64,000 nucleotides of DNA from Streptomyces sp. TS71-3. GTDB lineage: Bacteria > Actinomycetota > Actinomycetes > Streptomycetales > Streptomycetaceae. The translations under genes were made by a program, and so were the position numbers. Positions 1 to 7,601 of the stretch are shown here, one piece after another. The notes under the pieces were generated by a model. The model did not search any database and was not told the origin of the DNA. It saw only the letters and a program-made list of their open reading frames with translations. Position 1 is the stretch's first letter. Each line of letters opens with the position of its first letter. The stretch is taken from positions 5,643,501 to 5,707,500 of the forward strand of contig NZ_BNEL01000001.1 of NCBI RefSeq assembly GCF_018327685.1, written 5' to 3'.

Positions 1-2
1 TC

Positions 3-353
3 GAGTACGTCTACAACACCCCCTGGGCCCTGAAGTCCTTCGACGGGCGCGAGAAGAGCCTGCTGCGCGAGGCCACCGCCGACGTGCTGCCGCGCTCGGT
101 GTACGAGCGGGTCAAGAGCCCCTACCCGTCCACCCAGGACCCCAAGTACGCCGTCGCGCTCCAGGAGCACGTCAGGGACCTGCTGTCCAAGCCGTCGCAC
201 CGGGTGTTCGACATCGTCGACCGCGGCCGGCTCGAAAGCGCCGCGTCCAGCGAGGCACCGCAGATCACCCAGGCCTCCCGGCGCGGTCTGGAGCGGGCGC
301 TCGACCTCGCGCTCTGGCTGGACATGTACCAGCCCGAACTGGTCCTGAGCTGA
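3..353 (+). CDS. Asparagine synthase (glutamine-hydrolysing), C-terminal fragment
   Basis: The window opens inside this gene, so only the last 116 residues are visible. They match the end of the synthetase domain of AsnB-type enzymes, which use ATP and glutamine-derived ammonia to amidate aspartate. The visible signs are the E-Y-V-Y-N-T-P start of the fragment, the K-S-F-D-G-R-E-K-S-L-L-R-E segment, and the L-P-R-S-V-Y-E-R-V-K-S-P-Y-P stretch typical of the C-terminal helical part. The N-terminal Cys-type glutaminase domain and the PP-loop lie outside the window, so I cannot say whether this is the housekeeping enzyme or a paralogue in a biosynthetic cluster. A hairpin terminator follows directly. 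Confidence 0.8.
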   Translation, partial: EYVYNTPWALKSFDGREKSLLREATADVLPRSVYERVKSPYPSTQDPKYAVALQEHVRDLLSKPSHRVFDIVDRGRLESAASSEAPQITQASRRGLERALDLALWLDMYQPELVLS

Positions 354-371
354 CAGAGCCGTTGGCTCCCG

Positions 372-404
372 CGGCCGGCAGGCGCATCCGGTGCCTGCCG
401 GCCG
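372..404. terminator. Hairpin terminator after the asparagine synthase gene
   Basis: A 12-bp perfect inverted repeat (372-383 with 393-404) with a 9-base loop starts 18 bases after the stop codon. It is followed by a C-rich then short T run. This is the usual intrinsic-terminator form in high-GC actinomycetes. Confidence 0.6.
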
Positions 405-511
405 GCCCCCTTTCCGGGCGGGGCGCTCGGGACATGCGCCCCGCGGCCGGGTGACATATCCCTCGGCCGGATGAGGGGAGCGCGGGTCGCCACGGAGAGA
501 CAATCAGGGTC

Positions 512-1270
512 ATGCCAGCTTCTGCCCTGCACTCCATACTCGCCGGCCCGCCGCCGCTGTTCGACATCTCCGCGGGGCAGGGTCTGCGGCAGTTCGCCGA
601 GTTGGGTGTGGCCCTGCTGCTGTCGTCGCTGATCGGCCTGGAGCGTGAGGCGCGGCAGAAGAGCGCGGGGCTGCGCACCCACACCCTGGTCGGGGTCGGC
701 AGCGCGCTCTTCATGGAGGTCTCGCAGCACGGCTTCGGCGCGGTCCTCGGCCTCGACAGCGTCGCGTTCGACCCGTCCCGGGTGGCCGCGCAGATCGTGT
801 CGGGCATCGGCTTCATCGGCGGTGGTCTGATCTTCGTCAGGCGGGACGCCGTGCGCGGCCTCACCACGGCGGCGACCGTATGGCTGACCTGCGCCATAGG
901 CATGGCGTGCGGCGGCGGACTGGTACTGCTCGCCGCGGGGGCCACCGTGGTGCACTTCCTGGTGATCCGGGGCTTCCCCCGGATGTTCGCCTGGCTGCCG
1001 TCGGCGGCCCCCGCCGGGCTGGTGGAGCTGCGGCTGCGGTACCTGCCGCGCAGGGGGCTGCTCGGCAGGGCGCTCGAACTGTGCACGGGGCGCGGCTTCC
1101 AGGTCGTGGACGTCCAGGTGGAGGAGCGGCAGGAGGGCGGGGACGGTCCCGTCGACGTCGTCCTGCGGCTGGCGGGCTCCAGTGCCGCGCACGAGCTCGT
1201 GGCGGAACTGGCGGAGTGGGACGGCGTCAGCGGGGTGCGCCTCGGGCGGGAGCCGGACCGTACGGAGTGA
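512..1270 (+). CDS. MgtC/SapB family membrane protein
   Basis: 252 residues. The N-terminal half has the MgtC/SapB signature: a hydrophobic helix, then G-L-E-R-E at 42-46, S-A-G-L-R-T-H at 51-57, and the glycine-rich segment around 98-106 (S-G-I-G-F-I-G-G-G) before L-T-T-A-A-T-V-W. Four to five membrane segments are predicted by eye within the first 160 residues. The remaining roughly 90 residues form a soluble ACT-like tail, as in longer members. The family is linked to magnesium homeostasis, virulence and interaction with the F1F0 ATPase; it is not a proven magnesium transporter. It stands alone, and no magnesium-responsive leader was recognised upstream. Confidence 0.85.
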   Translation: MPASALHSILAGPPPLFDISAGQGLRQFAELGVALLLSSLIGLEREARQKSAGLRTHTLVGVGSALFMEVSQHGFGAVLGLDSVAFDPSRVAAQIVSGIGFIGGGLIFVRRDAVRGLTTAATVWLTCAIGMACGGGLVLLAAGATVVHFLVIRGFPRMFAWLPSAAPAGLVELRLRYLPRRGLLGRALELCTGRGFQVVDVQVEERQEGGDGPVDVVLRLAGSSAAHELVAELAEWDGVSGVRLGREPDRTE

Positions 1271-1426
1271 GCCATCGCTCACCGTGCCGGACGGCGGTCC
1301 GTCCCGCACCCTCGCCGGCGTGCCGTATTCCTTCCGTGCCCCACCCGATTCCTTCCGCGCCTCGCCCGGCGTGCCGATCCGTGACGCGTTCCCGGCAGCG
1401 TGACCGGCATGGGCGGCATGGCCGGG

Positions 1427-1465
1427 AGATAGACAGGCAAACTTTGCAGTTAACCCTGTCTATCT
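1427..1465. promoter_or_regulatory. 11-bp perfect inverted repeat, probable operator of the MFS exporter
   Basis: AGATAGACAGG at 1427-1437 is repeated in inverted form at 1455-1465 with a 17-base spacer. It sits just upstream of the MFS gene start, in sequence less GC-rich than its surroundings. TetR- and MarR-type regulators of drug exporters bind sites of this form, but no such regulator gene lies next to it. Because the right arm ends only 10 bases before the ATG at 1476, the true start may be further downstream. Confidence 0.55.
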
Positions 1466-1475
1466 TCTACTCTGG

Positions 1476-3095
1476 ATGCATGCAGTACGCATCCGATCCG
1501 ACACGGGTGAGCCGGTGACACACCGAGGCACCCAGGACGCCGGCGCACGGCCCACCACCCCCGGGCCCCGCGCCGCCGGTCCCGCAGAAGCCCGCCCGGC
1601 CGTCCTCGCGGGCCCCGAGGCGCACGCCGCGCAGGTGCGCAGCCGGACGACCGGCGCACGCGCGGCGGGCCCGGGCGGTGCGGCGCCGTGGGACCCCCGC
1701 AGCGGCGGGGACGGCCGGGAGCGGCCGGGCTTCAGCGCCCGCCTCACCGCGCCACTGCTGCTGGGCTCCCTGCTCAACCCCCTGAACACCACCATGATCT
1801 CCACCGCTCTGGTGGCGATCGGCCATGGCTTCGGCATCGGCGCCGCCCAGACCGCCTGGCTGATCTCCGTGCTCTACCTGGCCAGCGCCGTCGCCCAGCC
1901 CGTGCTCGGGAGGCTCGCCGACGTGCTCGGGCCGCGGCGGGTCTTCCTCGGCGGCCTCGTCGTGGTCGCCGCCTCGGGCCTGGTCGGGACGCTCGCGCCG
2001 ACGTTCGCCTGGCTGCTGGTGTCCCGGCTGCTGCTCGGCATCGGCACTTCCGCGGCGTACCCGGCGGCGATGTCGGTGCTGCGCGACGAGTCGCGACGGG
2101 TCGGCCGCAGCACGCCCCGTCCGGTGCTGGCGCGGCTGTCCTTCGCGGCGCTCGGCAGCGCCGCCGTCGGCCCCACGCTGGGCGGGCTGCTGGTGACGGC
2201 GGTCGGCTGGCGCGGCATCTTCGCGGTGAACGTGCCGGTGGCCGTGATCGCCTTCGCCAGCGCCCTGGTGTGGATTCCCGCCGACCCGCGGCGCGGCGAG
2301 CGGTCCGGTGCCCCGGACGCGCCGGCCGGCGACCGGCCGCGCGCGGCGCTCGACCCGCTCGGCATCGGGCTGTTCTCCGGCGTGCTGACCGTGCTGGTCT
2401 TCTTCCTGCTCGACCTCTCCCACCCGATGTGGTGGCTGCTCGCGCCGTTCGCCGTGCTGACCGCGGCCCTGGTCCTGTGGCAACTGCGCCGCGCCCATCC
2501 CTTCATCGACCTGCGCATGCTCGCCGGCAACCCCGCCCTGGCGCGCACCTACCTGCGGCACGGCGTGAGCTATCTGCTGATCTACTGCGTGATGTACGGC
2601 TACACGCAGTGGCTGGAGGAGGGCCGGGGCTTCACGTCCGGCCACACCGGGCTGCTGATGCTGCCGATGTCCGTGTGCGCGCTCGCCTGCTCGCTGCTCG
2701 GCGCCCGTACCAAGGGCATCCGCGCCCCGCTCATCGTCGGCAGCGTGCTGCTCACCGTGGGCGCGGGCGTCCTGACACTGCTGGGCGGCGCCACCCCGCT
2801 GGCCCTCCTGCTGCTGGTCGGCGCCTGCTTCGGCATTCCGCAGGGGCTGATCGGCACCAGCAACCAGGCGGCCGTGCAGTTCCACGCCCCGGCCGGCGAC
2901 ATCGGCGCGGCGGCCGGACTCCAGCGCACCGCCCAGTACCTCGGCGCCATCACCGCGTCCAGCCTGATCGCGCTCGCCTACGGGCAGCGGGCGAACGACG
3001 CGGGCCTCCACCTGATGGGCATGGCCTCCGGTGTGCTCGGCGTCCTCCTGATCGCCCTCACGGTCACCGACCGGGCGCTCAGACGGCGGGTCTGA
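1476..3095 (+). CDS. MFS transporter, drug:H+ antiporter type
   Basis: 539 residues from the first ATG. The first 85 or so are Pro/Ala/Gly-rich and unlike any membrane protein. The real start is probably internal, for example GTG at 1515, or the extension is a cytoplasmic tail. The transporter core begins near residue 88 with L-T-A-P-L-L-L-G-S-L-L-N-P-L-N-T-T-M. It shows the A-type motif G-R-L-A-D-V-L-G-P-R-R between helices 2 and 3, and about 12-14 membrane segments by eye. Such proteins export drugs or metabolites with proton exchange; the substrate cannot be read from sequence. The strong inverted repeat upstream suggests repression by an unlinked regulator. The stop codon lies in the first unit of a 17-bp tandem repeat. 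Confidence 0.8.
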   Translation: MHAVRIRSDTGEPVTHRGTQDAGARPTTPGPRAAGPAEARPAVLAGPEAHAAQVRSRTTGARAAGPGGAAPWDPRSGGDGRERPGFSARLTAPLLLGSLLNPLNTTMISTALVAIGHGFGIGAAQTAWLISVLYLASAVAQPVLGRLADVLGPRRVFLGGLVVVAASGLVGTLAPTFAWLLVSRLLLGIGTSAAYPAAMSVLRDESRRVGRSTPRPVLARLSFAALGSAAVGPTLGGLLVTAVGWRGIFAVNVPVAVIAFASALVWIPADPRRGERSGAPDAPAGDRPRAALDPLGIGLFSGVLTVLVFFLLDLSHPMWWLLAPFAVLTAALVLWQLRRAHPFIDLRMLAGNPALARTYLRHGVSYLLIYCVMYGYTQWLEEGRGFTSGHTGLLMLPMSVCALACSLLGARTKGIRAPLIVGSVLLTVGAGVLTLLGGATPLALLLLVGACFGIPQGLIGTSNQAAVQFHAPAGDIGAAAGLQRTAQYLGAITASSLIALAYGQRANDAGLHLMGMASGVLGVLLIALTVTDRALRRRV

Positions 3096-3158
3096 GCCCG
3101 CGGCGGGTTTGAGCCCGCGGCGGGTTTGAGCCCGCGGCGGGTTTGAGCCCGCGGCGGG
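3085..3158. repeat. 17-bp tandem repeat, four units plus a partial
   Basis: Units GGCGGGTTTGAGCCCGC occupy 3085-3101 (one T to C change), 3102-3118, 3119-3135 and 3136-3152, with a partial fifth. Each unit can itself fold into a small hairpin (GCGGG/CCCGC). The first unit contains the MFS stop codon. Confidence 0.85.
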
Positions 3159-3216
3159 GGTGCTCGGACGGCGGACGTGGGGTTCCGGACGTGGGATTCC
3201 GGAGGTGGAACCATCC

Positions 3217-3268
3217 CCGACGGGCCGTTCCCCGTACCCCGGGCGGGGTGTGGGGAACGGCCCGTCGG
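3217..3268. terminator. Bidirectional terminator between convergent genes
   Basis: A 17-bp perfect inverted repeat pairs 3217-3233 with 3252-3268. The 18-base loop contains a further small hairpin. It lies between the convergent MFS (+) and esterase (-) genes and would serve both. Confidence 0.75.
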
Positions 3269-3369
3269 ACTCCCGGCCACCGGCCGGCTGGTGCGGGACC
3301 GCAAGGGCCCCGGCCCGGCGAGACAGGGCAGGTGGGGGGCGCCTCCAGGCGGCCTCCCCGCGGTCTCCC

Positions 3370-4344
3370 TCAGCCCTGCCGCAGCAGCGGCGGCAGCCAC
3401 CGCAGTTGTGCCGCCTCCTGGAACGGACCGCCGCCCTCGTGGGCGTTGAAGTCGTACACCTCGATGGCCTTGTCGGCGTTGCCGTAGGCGTTGAACGCCG
3501 CGAAGACGGTCGACGGCGGGCAGGTCATGTCCTCCAGGGCGGTGGAGAACAGCGCCGGGGCCCGGCCGCGTGCGGCGAAGTGCACCCCGTCGAAGTACGC
3601 GAGCGCCCCCTTCACCTGCTCGGTGTGGCCGCGGTGGGCCTTGAGGTACCTGCCGATCTCCCGGTACGGGTCGCGGTCGGTCAGCGTGATCGCCCGCGGG
3701 AAGTCGCACAGGAAGGGGACGTCGGGGGCCACGGCCACCAGGTCGGGCACCAGGCCAGAGACGGCGAGCGTGATGCCGCCGCCCTGGCTGATCCCGGTCA
3801 CCGCGGTACGTGCGGCGTCGGCCAGCGGGTGGGACCGGGCGGCCTCCACGGCGCGCACGGCGTCCGTGAACACCCGCCGGTAGTAGTACTCGTGGGGGTC
3901 CTCGATGCCCCGCGTCATGTAGCCGGGGTGGGCGGGCGCGCTGCCCGCCGGGTCCGGGGTGTCGCCGGGGGTGTTGCTGCTGCCCTGGCCCCGGGTGTCC
4001 ATCACGAAGTGGGCGAAGCCCGCCGAGGGCCACAGCAGGTGGGTGTGCGCGAGGCCGCGCCCGCCGCCGTACCCCACGAAGGTGACCACCAGCGGAAGCG
4101 GCTCGACGGCCCCCGCGGGCAGCGTCAGCCAGCCTCTCACCGGGTGGCCGCCGTACCCCGCGAACGTCACGTCGAACACCTCGACCGTGCGCAGGTGCGT
4201 GTCCACCGGATCGAAGCGGGCGTCGAGCGCGTGGTCGCGCGTCTCGGCGAGGGTCTTCGCCCAGAACGCGTCGAAGTCCTCGGGCTCCACGGACACGCTG
4301 CGGTAGTCGCGGAGCCGGTCCAGGGGCAGGTCGAACAGAGCCAT
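3370..4344 (-). CDS. Acetyl xylan esterase / cephalosporin-C deacetylase family
   Basis: 324 residues, the usual length for this alpha/beta-hydrolase family (carbohydrate esterase family 7). The nucleophile is Ser186 in G-I-S-Q-G-G-G, with Asp272 (E-D-M-T-C-P-P) and His302 (N-A-H-E-G-G) completing the triad; Tyr92 in the G-Y-G-G-G loop fits the oxyanion hole. Members remove acetyl groups from xylo-oligosaccharides, other small esters and sometimes cephalosporin C. There is no signal peptide, so it would act on imported substrates in the cytoplasm. The start at 4344 gives M-A-L-F-D-L-P, the normal family N-terminus. An upstream in-frame extension is Arg/Pro-rich and discarded. Confidence 0.9.
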   Translation of the reverse strand: MALFDLPLDRLRDYRSVSVEPEDFDAFWAKTLAETRDHALDARFDPVDTHLRTVEVFDVTFAGYGGHPVRGWLTLPAGAVEPLPLVVTFVGYGGGRGLAHTHLLWPSAGFAHFVMDTRGQGSSNTPGDTPDPAGSAPAHPGYMTRGIEDPHEYYYRRVFTDAVRAVEAARSHPLADAARTAVTGISQGGGITLAVSGLVPDLVAVAPDVPFLCDFPRAITLTDRDPYREIGRYLKAHRGHTEQVKGALAYFDGVHFAARGRAPALFSTALEDMTCPPSTVFAAFNAYGNADKAIEVYDFNAHEGGGPFQEAAQLRWLPPLLRQG

Positions 4345-4582
4345 GCGGAACCGCCTTGGGATGGAAGATCGGGCATCCGCACGGTACGTCCTCGCGCGCG
4401 ATGATGGCAGAGGCTCTTCCCGAGGCGGAACGCGATCGGCGGTGGTGTCCCGGCCGCCCGGGTAGCATCCGGCTGCGGCCGCCCGGAGTTCCGGGCCGCC
4501 GCGGTCACCGGGACGCGCCGGCGCCGGCATCCACCGAGGGCCCACCGGCGGCCAGGGCCCTCGCGCAGACGGGAGGAAGACC

Positions 4583-5137
4583 GTGCCATCCCACCCGGCA
4601 CCGTCCGAGCCGGCAGGCGGCGTGCTCGCCCGGGCGGCCCATCTGCTCGACGAGGCGGCAGCGGAGCACGGCGGAGCGCTGTGGCGGCTGGCCGCGGAGG
4701 GCAGGCAACTGGACGCCAACCTCGTCAGGCTCGCGGCCGGCACGTCCGTGCCCGAGCACGTGGAGCCGGACCTCGACGTGCTGGTGTGCGTGGTGGCCGG
4801 CGGCGGAGCGCTCCGTACGGACGCCGGCGAGCAGGAGCTGCGGCCCGGATTCGTGGCCTGGCTTCCGCACGGCACCCGCCGGGCCGTCCGCGCGGGCGCC
4901 GCGGATCTGGCCTACGTCACCGTCCACCGCCGCCGCCCGGGGCTGACCATCGGCACCCGGGACGACGCCGCCCGCACGGCGCCACCCACGCCCCGGGCAC
5001 CCAGGGACACCGTGGTGACCGAGGGCGGCGAACCGGCCTGCCTGCTGCACCGGGTGTGCCCCGAATGCGGCCGCCTCGCGCAGGAGAGCGACGCCCGCTA
5101 CTGCGCCCGGTGCGGCGAGCCGCTGCCCGCCGATTGA
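4583..5137 (+). CDS. Cupin-fold protein with C-terminal zinc ribbon
   Basis: 184 residues, GTG start chosen because GGAGG sits at 4572-4576. Residues 45-120 look like a small cupin barrel: an L-X-R-L-A-A-G start, V-E-P-D-L-D-V-L-V-C-V-V-A-G-G-G, then R-P-G-F-V-A-W-L-P-H-G. The metal-binding His residues of classical cupins are mostly absent. The C-terminus carries a four-cysteine zinc ribbon, Cys159/Cys162 and Cys174/Cys177, separated from the barrel by a Pro/Thr-rich linker. A sensory or binding role is plausible; no enzyme activity is claimed. It is transcribed divergently from the esterase. Confidence 0.65.
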   Translation: MPSHPAPSEPAGGVLARAAHLLDEAAAEHGGALWRLAAEGRQLDANLVRLAAGTSVPEHVEPDLDVLVCVVAGGGALRTDAGEQELRPGFVAWLPHGTRRAVRAGAADLAYVTVHRRRPGLTIGTRDDAARTAPPTPRAPRDTVVTEGGEPACLLHRVCPECGRLAQESDARYCARCGEPLPAD

Positions 5138-5529
5138 CGGCAGCCGGCCTCCGTTCCGCTTCGCGGGCCCACGTCCCCGTGAGCCCATATCCCTCACCGC
5201 GGGGTCCGCCCCGTTCCGCCGGCTCGTATCCCCAGTCCGCCGGGCCCGTCTCTCCGTCATCCCCCGCTCCCTCCGCCAAGCCCACGTCCTCCTCCCGCCA
5301 ATCCCCGCCCCGCTCCACCGCCGCCCGCCACCCGGGTGCCGTCCGCCCGCCACCCGGGTGCCGTCCGCCCGCCACCCGGGTGACGCCGCCCGGCCCCCAC
5401 CGGGCGCGCCGCCCGTGCCCGGCGCCGCGGGCTGCCACCGTGGTCCTGAGCACCAGCAGGCGTGGTCCTGCACGGCGCGGCGGGCGCGGGTCCCGCACAC
5501 CAGCAGGGCGCAGGCGAAGGAGCGGCCCA
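5138..5529. other. 392-base gene-free region with a 22-bp tandem repeat
   Basis: The region holds 2.7 copies of a 22-bp unit (5323-5344, 5345-5366, partial 5367-5382) centred on the palindrome CACCCGGGTG. It leads into the ECF sigma gene, whose ribosome-binding site AAGGAG is just before 5530. I see no convincing coding sequence here. Confidence 0.6.
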
Positions 5530-6117
5530 TTGCACCGGGACGCCACGGAGCCGGCCGAGCGGGAGCGCCGGGAGGACGCGCCCGACGACGCCCTGCTGGT
5601 GGCGCGTGCCCGGGACGGCGACGAGGACTCCTTCGAGGAACTGGTGCACCGGCACAGTCCCGCGCTGCTGAGCCTCGCCACCCGGATGCTGGGGGACCGC
5701 GCGGAGGCCGAGGACGCCGTCCAGGACGCGTTCGTGGGCGCGTGGCGGCGGCTGCCCGAGTTCCGCGGCCAGGCGTCGTTCCGTACGTGGATGTACCGCA
5801 TCGTCACCAACCAGAGCCTCAACCACCTGCGCGCCCGGCACCCCGCCACCAGCCTGGAGGCGGTGCGGGAGCCCGCCGCCCCGGAGCACGAGGCGTCGCC
5901 CGAGCGGCTTGCCGAGTCGAACGCCGCCATGCGCGACCTCGCCGAGGCCATGGCGGACCTGTCGCCGGAGCAGCGCGCCTGCTGGGTGCTGCGGGACCTG
6001 CACGACATGTCGTACGACGAGATCGCCGACGCGGTCGGAGTGGGGCGCCAGGCGGTCCGCGGGCGGATCTTCCGGGCCCGGCGCCATCTGACGGCGGCCA
6101 TGGAGGCATGGCGGTGA
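5530..6117 (+). CDS. ECF-type RNA polymerase sigma factor
   Basis: 195 residues from a TTG start with AAGGAG seven bases upstream; no ATG/GTG gives a better fit. Sigma region 2 runs from about residue 18 to 90 (E-E-L-V-H-R-H, A-E-D-A-V-Q-D-A-F-V-G-A-W-R-R-L, F-R-T-W-M-Y-R-I-V-T-N). Region 4 runs from about 130 to 190 (S-P-E-Q-R-A-C-W-V-L-R-D-L, M-S-Y-D-E-I-A-D-A-V-G, V-R-G-R-I-F-R-A-R). The next gene overlaps its end by 10 bases and begins with a zinc-anti-sigma-like motif, so the pair looks like a sigma/anti-sigma unit. Confidence 0.88.
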   Translation: MHRDATEPAERERREDAPDDALLVARARDGDEDSFEELVHRHSPALLSLATRMLGDRAEAEDAVQDAFVGAWRRLPEFRGQASFRTWMYRIVTNQSLNHLRARHPATSLEAVREPAAPEHEASPERLAESNAAMRDLAEAMADLSPEQRACWVLRDLHDMSYDEIADAVGVGRQAVRGRIFRARRHLTAAMEAWR

Positions 6118-6866
6118 GCGAGAGCCACGGGCGTTCCGCCGGAGTCCCGGACGACGAGCTGCTGCCCTGCGGAAGGTTCCTCAGCGTGATCTGGGAGGCC
6201 GGCCACGCGGGGACGGCCGCGGAGGACCCGCATATGCGCACCTGCCCGTACTGCACGGCGGCCCTGCACGAACTGCGGGCCCTCGACCGGTTCGTCGAGC
6301 AGGCCCGCACCGCGGACCACCTGCCGCCCGGCGCGGACCGGCCGGCGCCCACCGTGGTGGGGACGCCGGGGGCCGCGGACGACCCGTTCACGGCCCGGGT
6401 GATGGAACTGGTCCGCCTGGAGCTGAGGCCCGGCCGGTCGCTCCCGCTCGGGCGGCCCGGAGAGGACCTGTGGATCGTGGAGGCGGCGGTGGCCAAGGCA
6501 TTCCGCGCGGCGGTCGACACGCTGCCGGGGGTGCGCGCGGGCAGCTGCCGGGTGCGCCCCGCGAGCCCGGACGCCGACGGGCAGCGGGGTCCGGTGCTGG
6601 TGCGCATCGAGGTGGTGAGCTCCCTGGAGCACAACCTCCAGGACGTCGCCGAAGCGGTGCGGCACCGCGTCCTGGACACCGCCCGGCGGGCGGTCGGCCT
6701 CCTCGTGGACGCCGTCGACGTGACCGTCGCCGACATCCTGGACGACGGGGGCCGCGCCCGGGGCGCCACCTTCAGCGACGGGGGTGGAGCCGGCGGCACG
6801 GACACGGGCGCCCGCGGAGGCCGGGGGAACGACGACCGGGGCGGGAGGGCCGATGACGACGCATGA
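6108..6866 (+). CDS. Anti-sigma-like zinc motif fused to an Asp23/Gls24-type domain
   Basis: 252 residues, overlapping the sigma gene by 10 bases. Near the N-terminus is His42-X3-Cys46-X2-Cys49, the core of zinc-binding anti-sigma domains (H-X3-C-X2-C). No membrane helix follows. Residues about 105-215 resemble the Asp23/Gls24 family: alternating strands such as R-A-G-S-C-R-V-R-P and P-V-L-V-R-I-E-V-V-S, then a helix H-N-L-Q-D-V-A-E-A-V-R-H-R-V. That family associates with the cell envelope and stress. The last 40 residues are Gly/Arg/Asp-rich and disordered. Inference: a cytoplasmic regulator coupling envelope stress to the upstream sigma factor. Confidence 0.6.
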   Translation: MAVSESHGRSAGVPDDELLPCGRFLSVIWEAGHAGTAAEDPHMRTCPYCTAALHELRALDRFVEQARTADHLPPGADRPAPTVVGTPGAADDPFTARVMELVRLELRPGRSLPLGRPGEDLWIVEAAVAKAFRAAVDTLPGVRAGSCRVRPASPDADGQRGPVLVRIEVVSSLEHNLQDVAEAVRHRVLDTARRAVGLLVDAVDVTVADILDDGGRARGATFSDGGGAGGTDTGARGGRGNDDRGGRADDDA

Positions 6867-7200
6867 CGTCCGCCGGGCCGTCGAGGAGACCGTGGCCGCC
6901 GCGGCGGAGCGGGTACCGGGCGTCGCCGCCCTCACCCCGCGGCTCTCCCGGCTGCTGGGCGGCACCCGGCACCGCGTCAGGACGGCGGGCGGGCCGGCAC
7001 CCGTACCGGGCGTGCACGCACGGCTCGACGCCGGCCGGCGTACCTGGCAGATCGAGGTGAGGGTCAGCACGGTCAGCGGGCACCGCGCCCTGGACGTCAC
7101 CCGCGCGGTACGGGCGGCCGCAGCCGAGGCCGCCCGGGGCGTGCTGGAGGGAACGGGCGAGGCGGCCGCCGTCACCGTCACCGTCACGGCTCTCGTCTGA
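6853..7200 (+). CDS. Small Asp23/Gls24-like protein
   Basis: 115 residues, start ATG at 6853 overlapping the previous gene by 14 bases after GGGAGG. An N-terminal helix (V-R-R-A-V-E-E-T-V-A-A-A-A) is followed by a strand-turn-strand core (G-V-H-A-R-L-D-A, W-Q-I-E-V-R-V-S-T) and a helix ending in T-V-T-V-T-A-L-V. This is the pattern of short Asp23-type proteins and resembles the second half of its neighbour. It is the last gene of the sigma operon. Function beyond the family link is unknown. Confidence 0.6.
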   Translation: MTTHDVRRAVEETVAAAAERVPGVAALTPRLSRLLGGTRHRVRTAGGPAPVPGVHARLDAGRRTWQIEVRVSTVSGHRALDVTRAVRAAAAEAARGVLEGTGEAAAVTVTVTALV

Positions 7201-7396
7201 GTCCGGTGCGGGGGACCCGCCCGCGATGCGGGGACGGGCAGGCCTGAGGGGCCGTCAGCCTCGGGAGACCAGGGCTCCGGAATGCTGCCCGGGCGCGGAA
7301 AGGCGAGCCGATCCGGAAAGGCCACGGCCCGTCCGGAAACCCCAGCGCCATGGAATTTTGACACGGCCTTGACAAATCCGGAGGGGAATTGCGAGC

Positions 7397-7445
7397 ATGC
7401 AAAAGAATTGAGCTGCCGTGTAAAAAACTTTTGCATTCTGTGCAA
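7397..7445. promoter_or_regulatory. Paired inverted repeats upstream of the sugar dehydrogenase operon
   Basis: ATGCAAAAG at 7397-7405 is inverted at 7428-7436. The right arm overlaps a second palindrome, TTGCA-N5-TGCAA at 7431-7445. TTGACA-like hexamers occur at 7358 and 7369. This AT-rich island in a 401-base gap is the probable promoter/operator of the 7602-11880 operon. A repressor gene is not adjacent. Confidence 0.5.
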
Positions 7446-7601
7446 TAAGTCGCTTGTCACTTCTCTGGGATGGAGGTGTTCCCCACCGCGTCCCAGGGCG
7501 TGCGAGCGTCCCACCACCGCGGCAGCAGAACACACCAGGAGCAAGCGCGGCCGGCGCGCGCCTTGCCTGACACCCCACGCACGTCAGGAAGGAAAAAGCT
7601 C

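Noticed and set aside
3085..3158. CRISPR-like array
   Set aside because: Units are contiguous with no spacers and only 17 bp long, so this is a simple tandem repeat.
4917..7544. 875-codon open frame on the minus strand
   Set aside because: Runs opposite the sigma/Asp23 operon, is Arg/Pro/Ala-rich without any domain, and arises from third-position GC bias.
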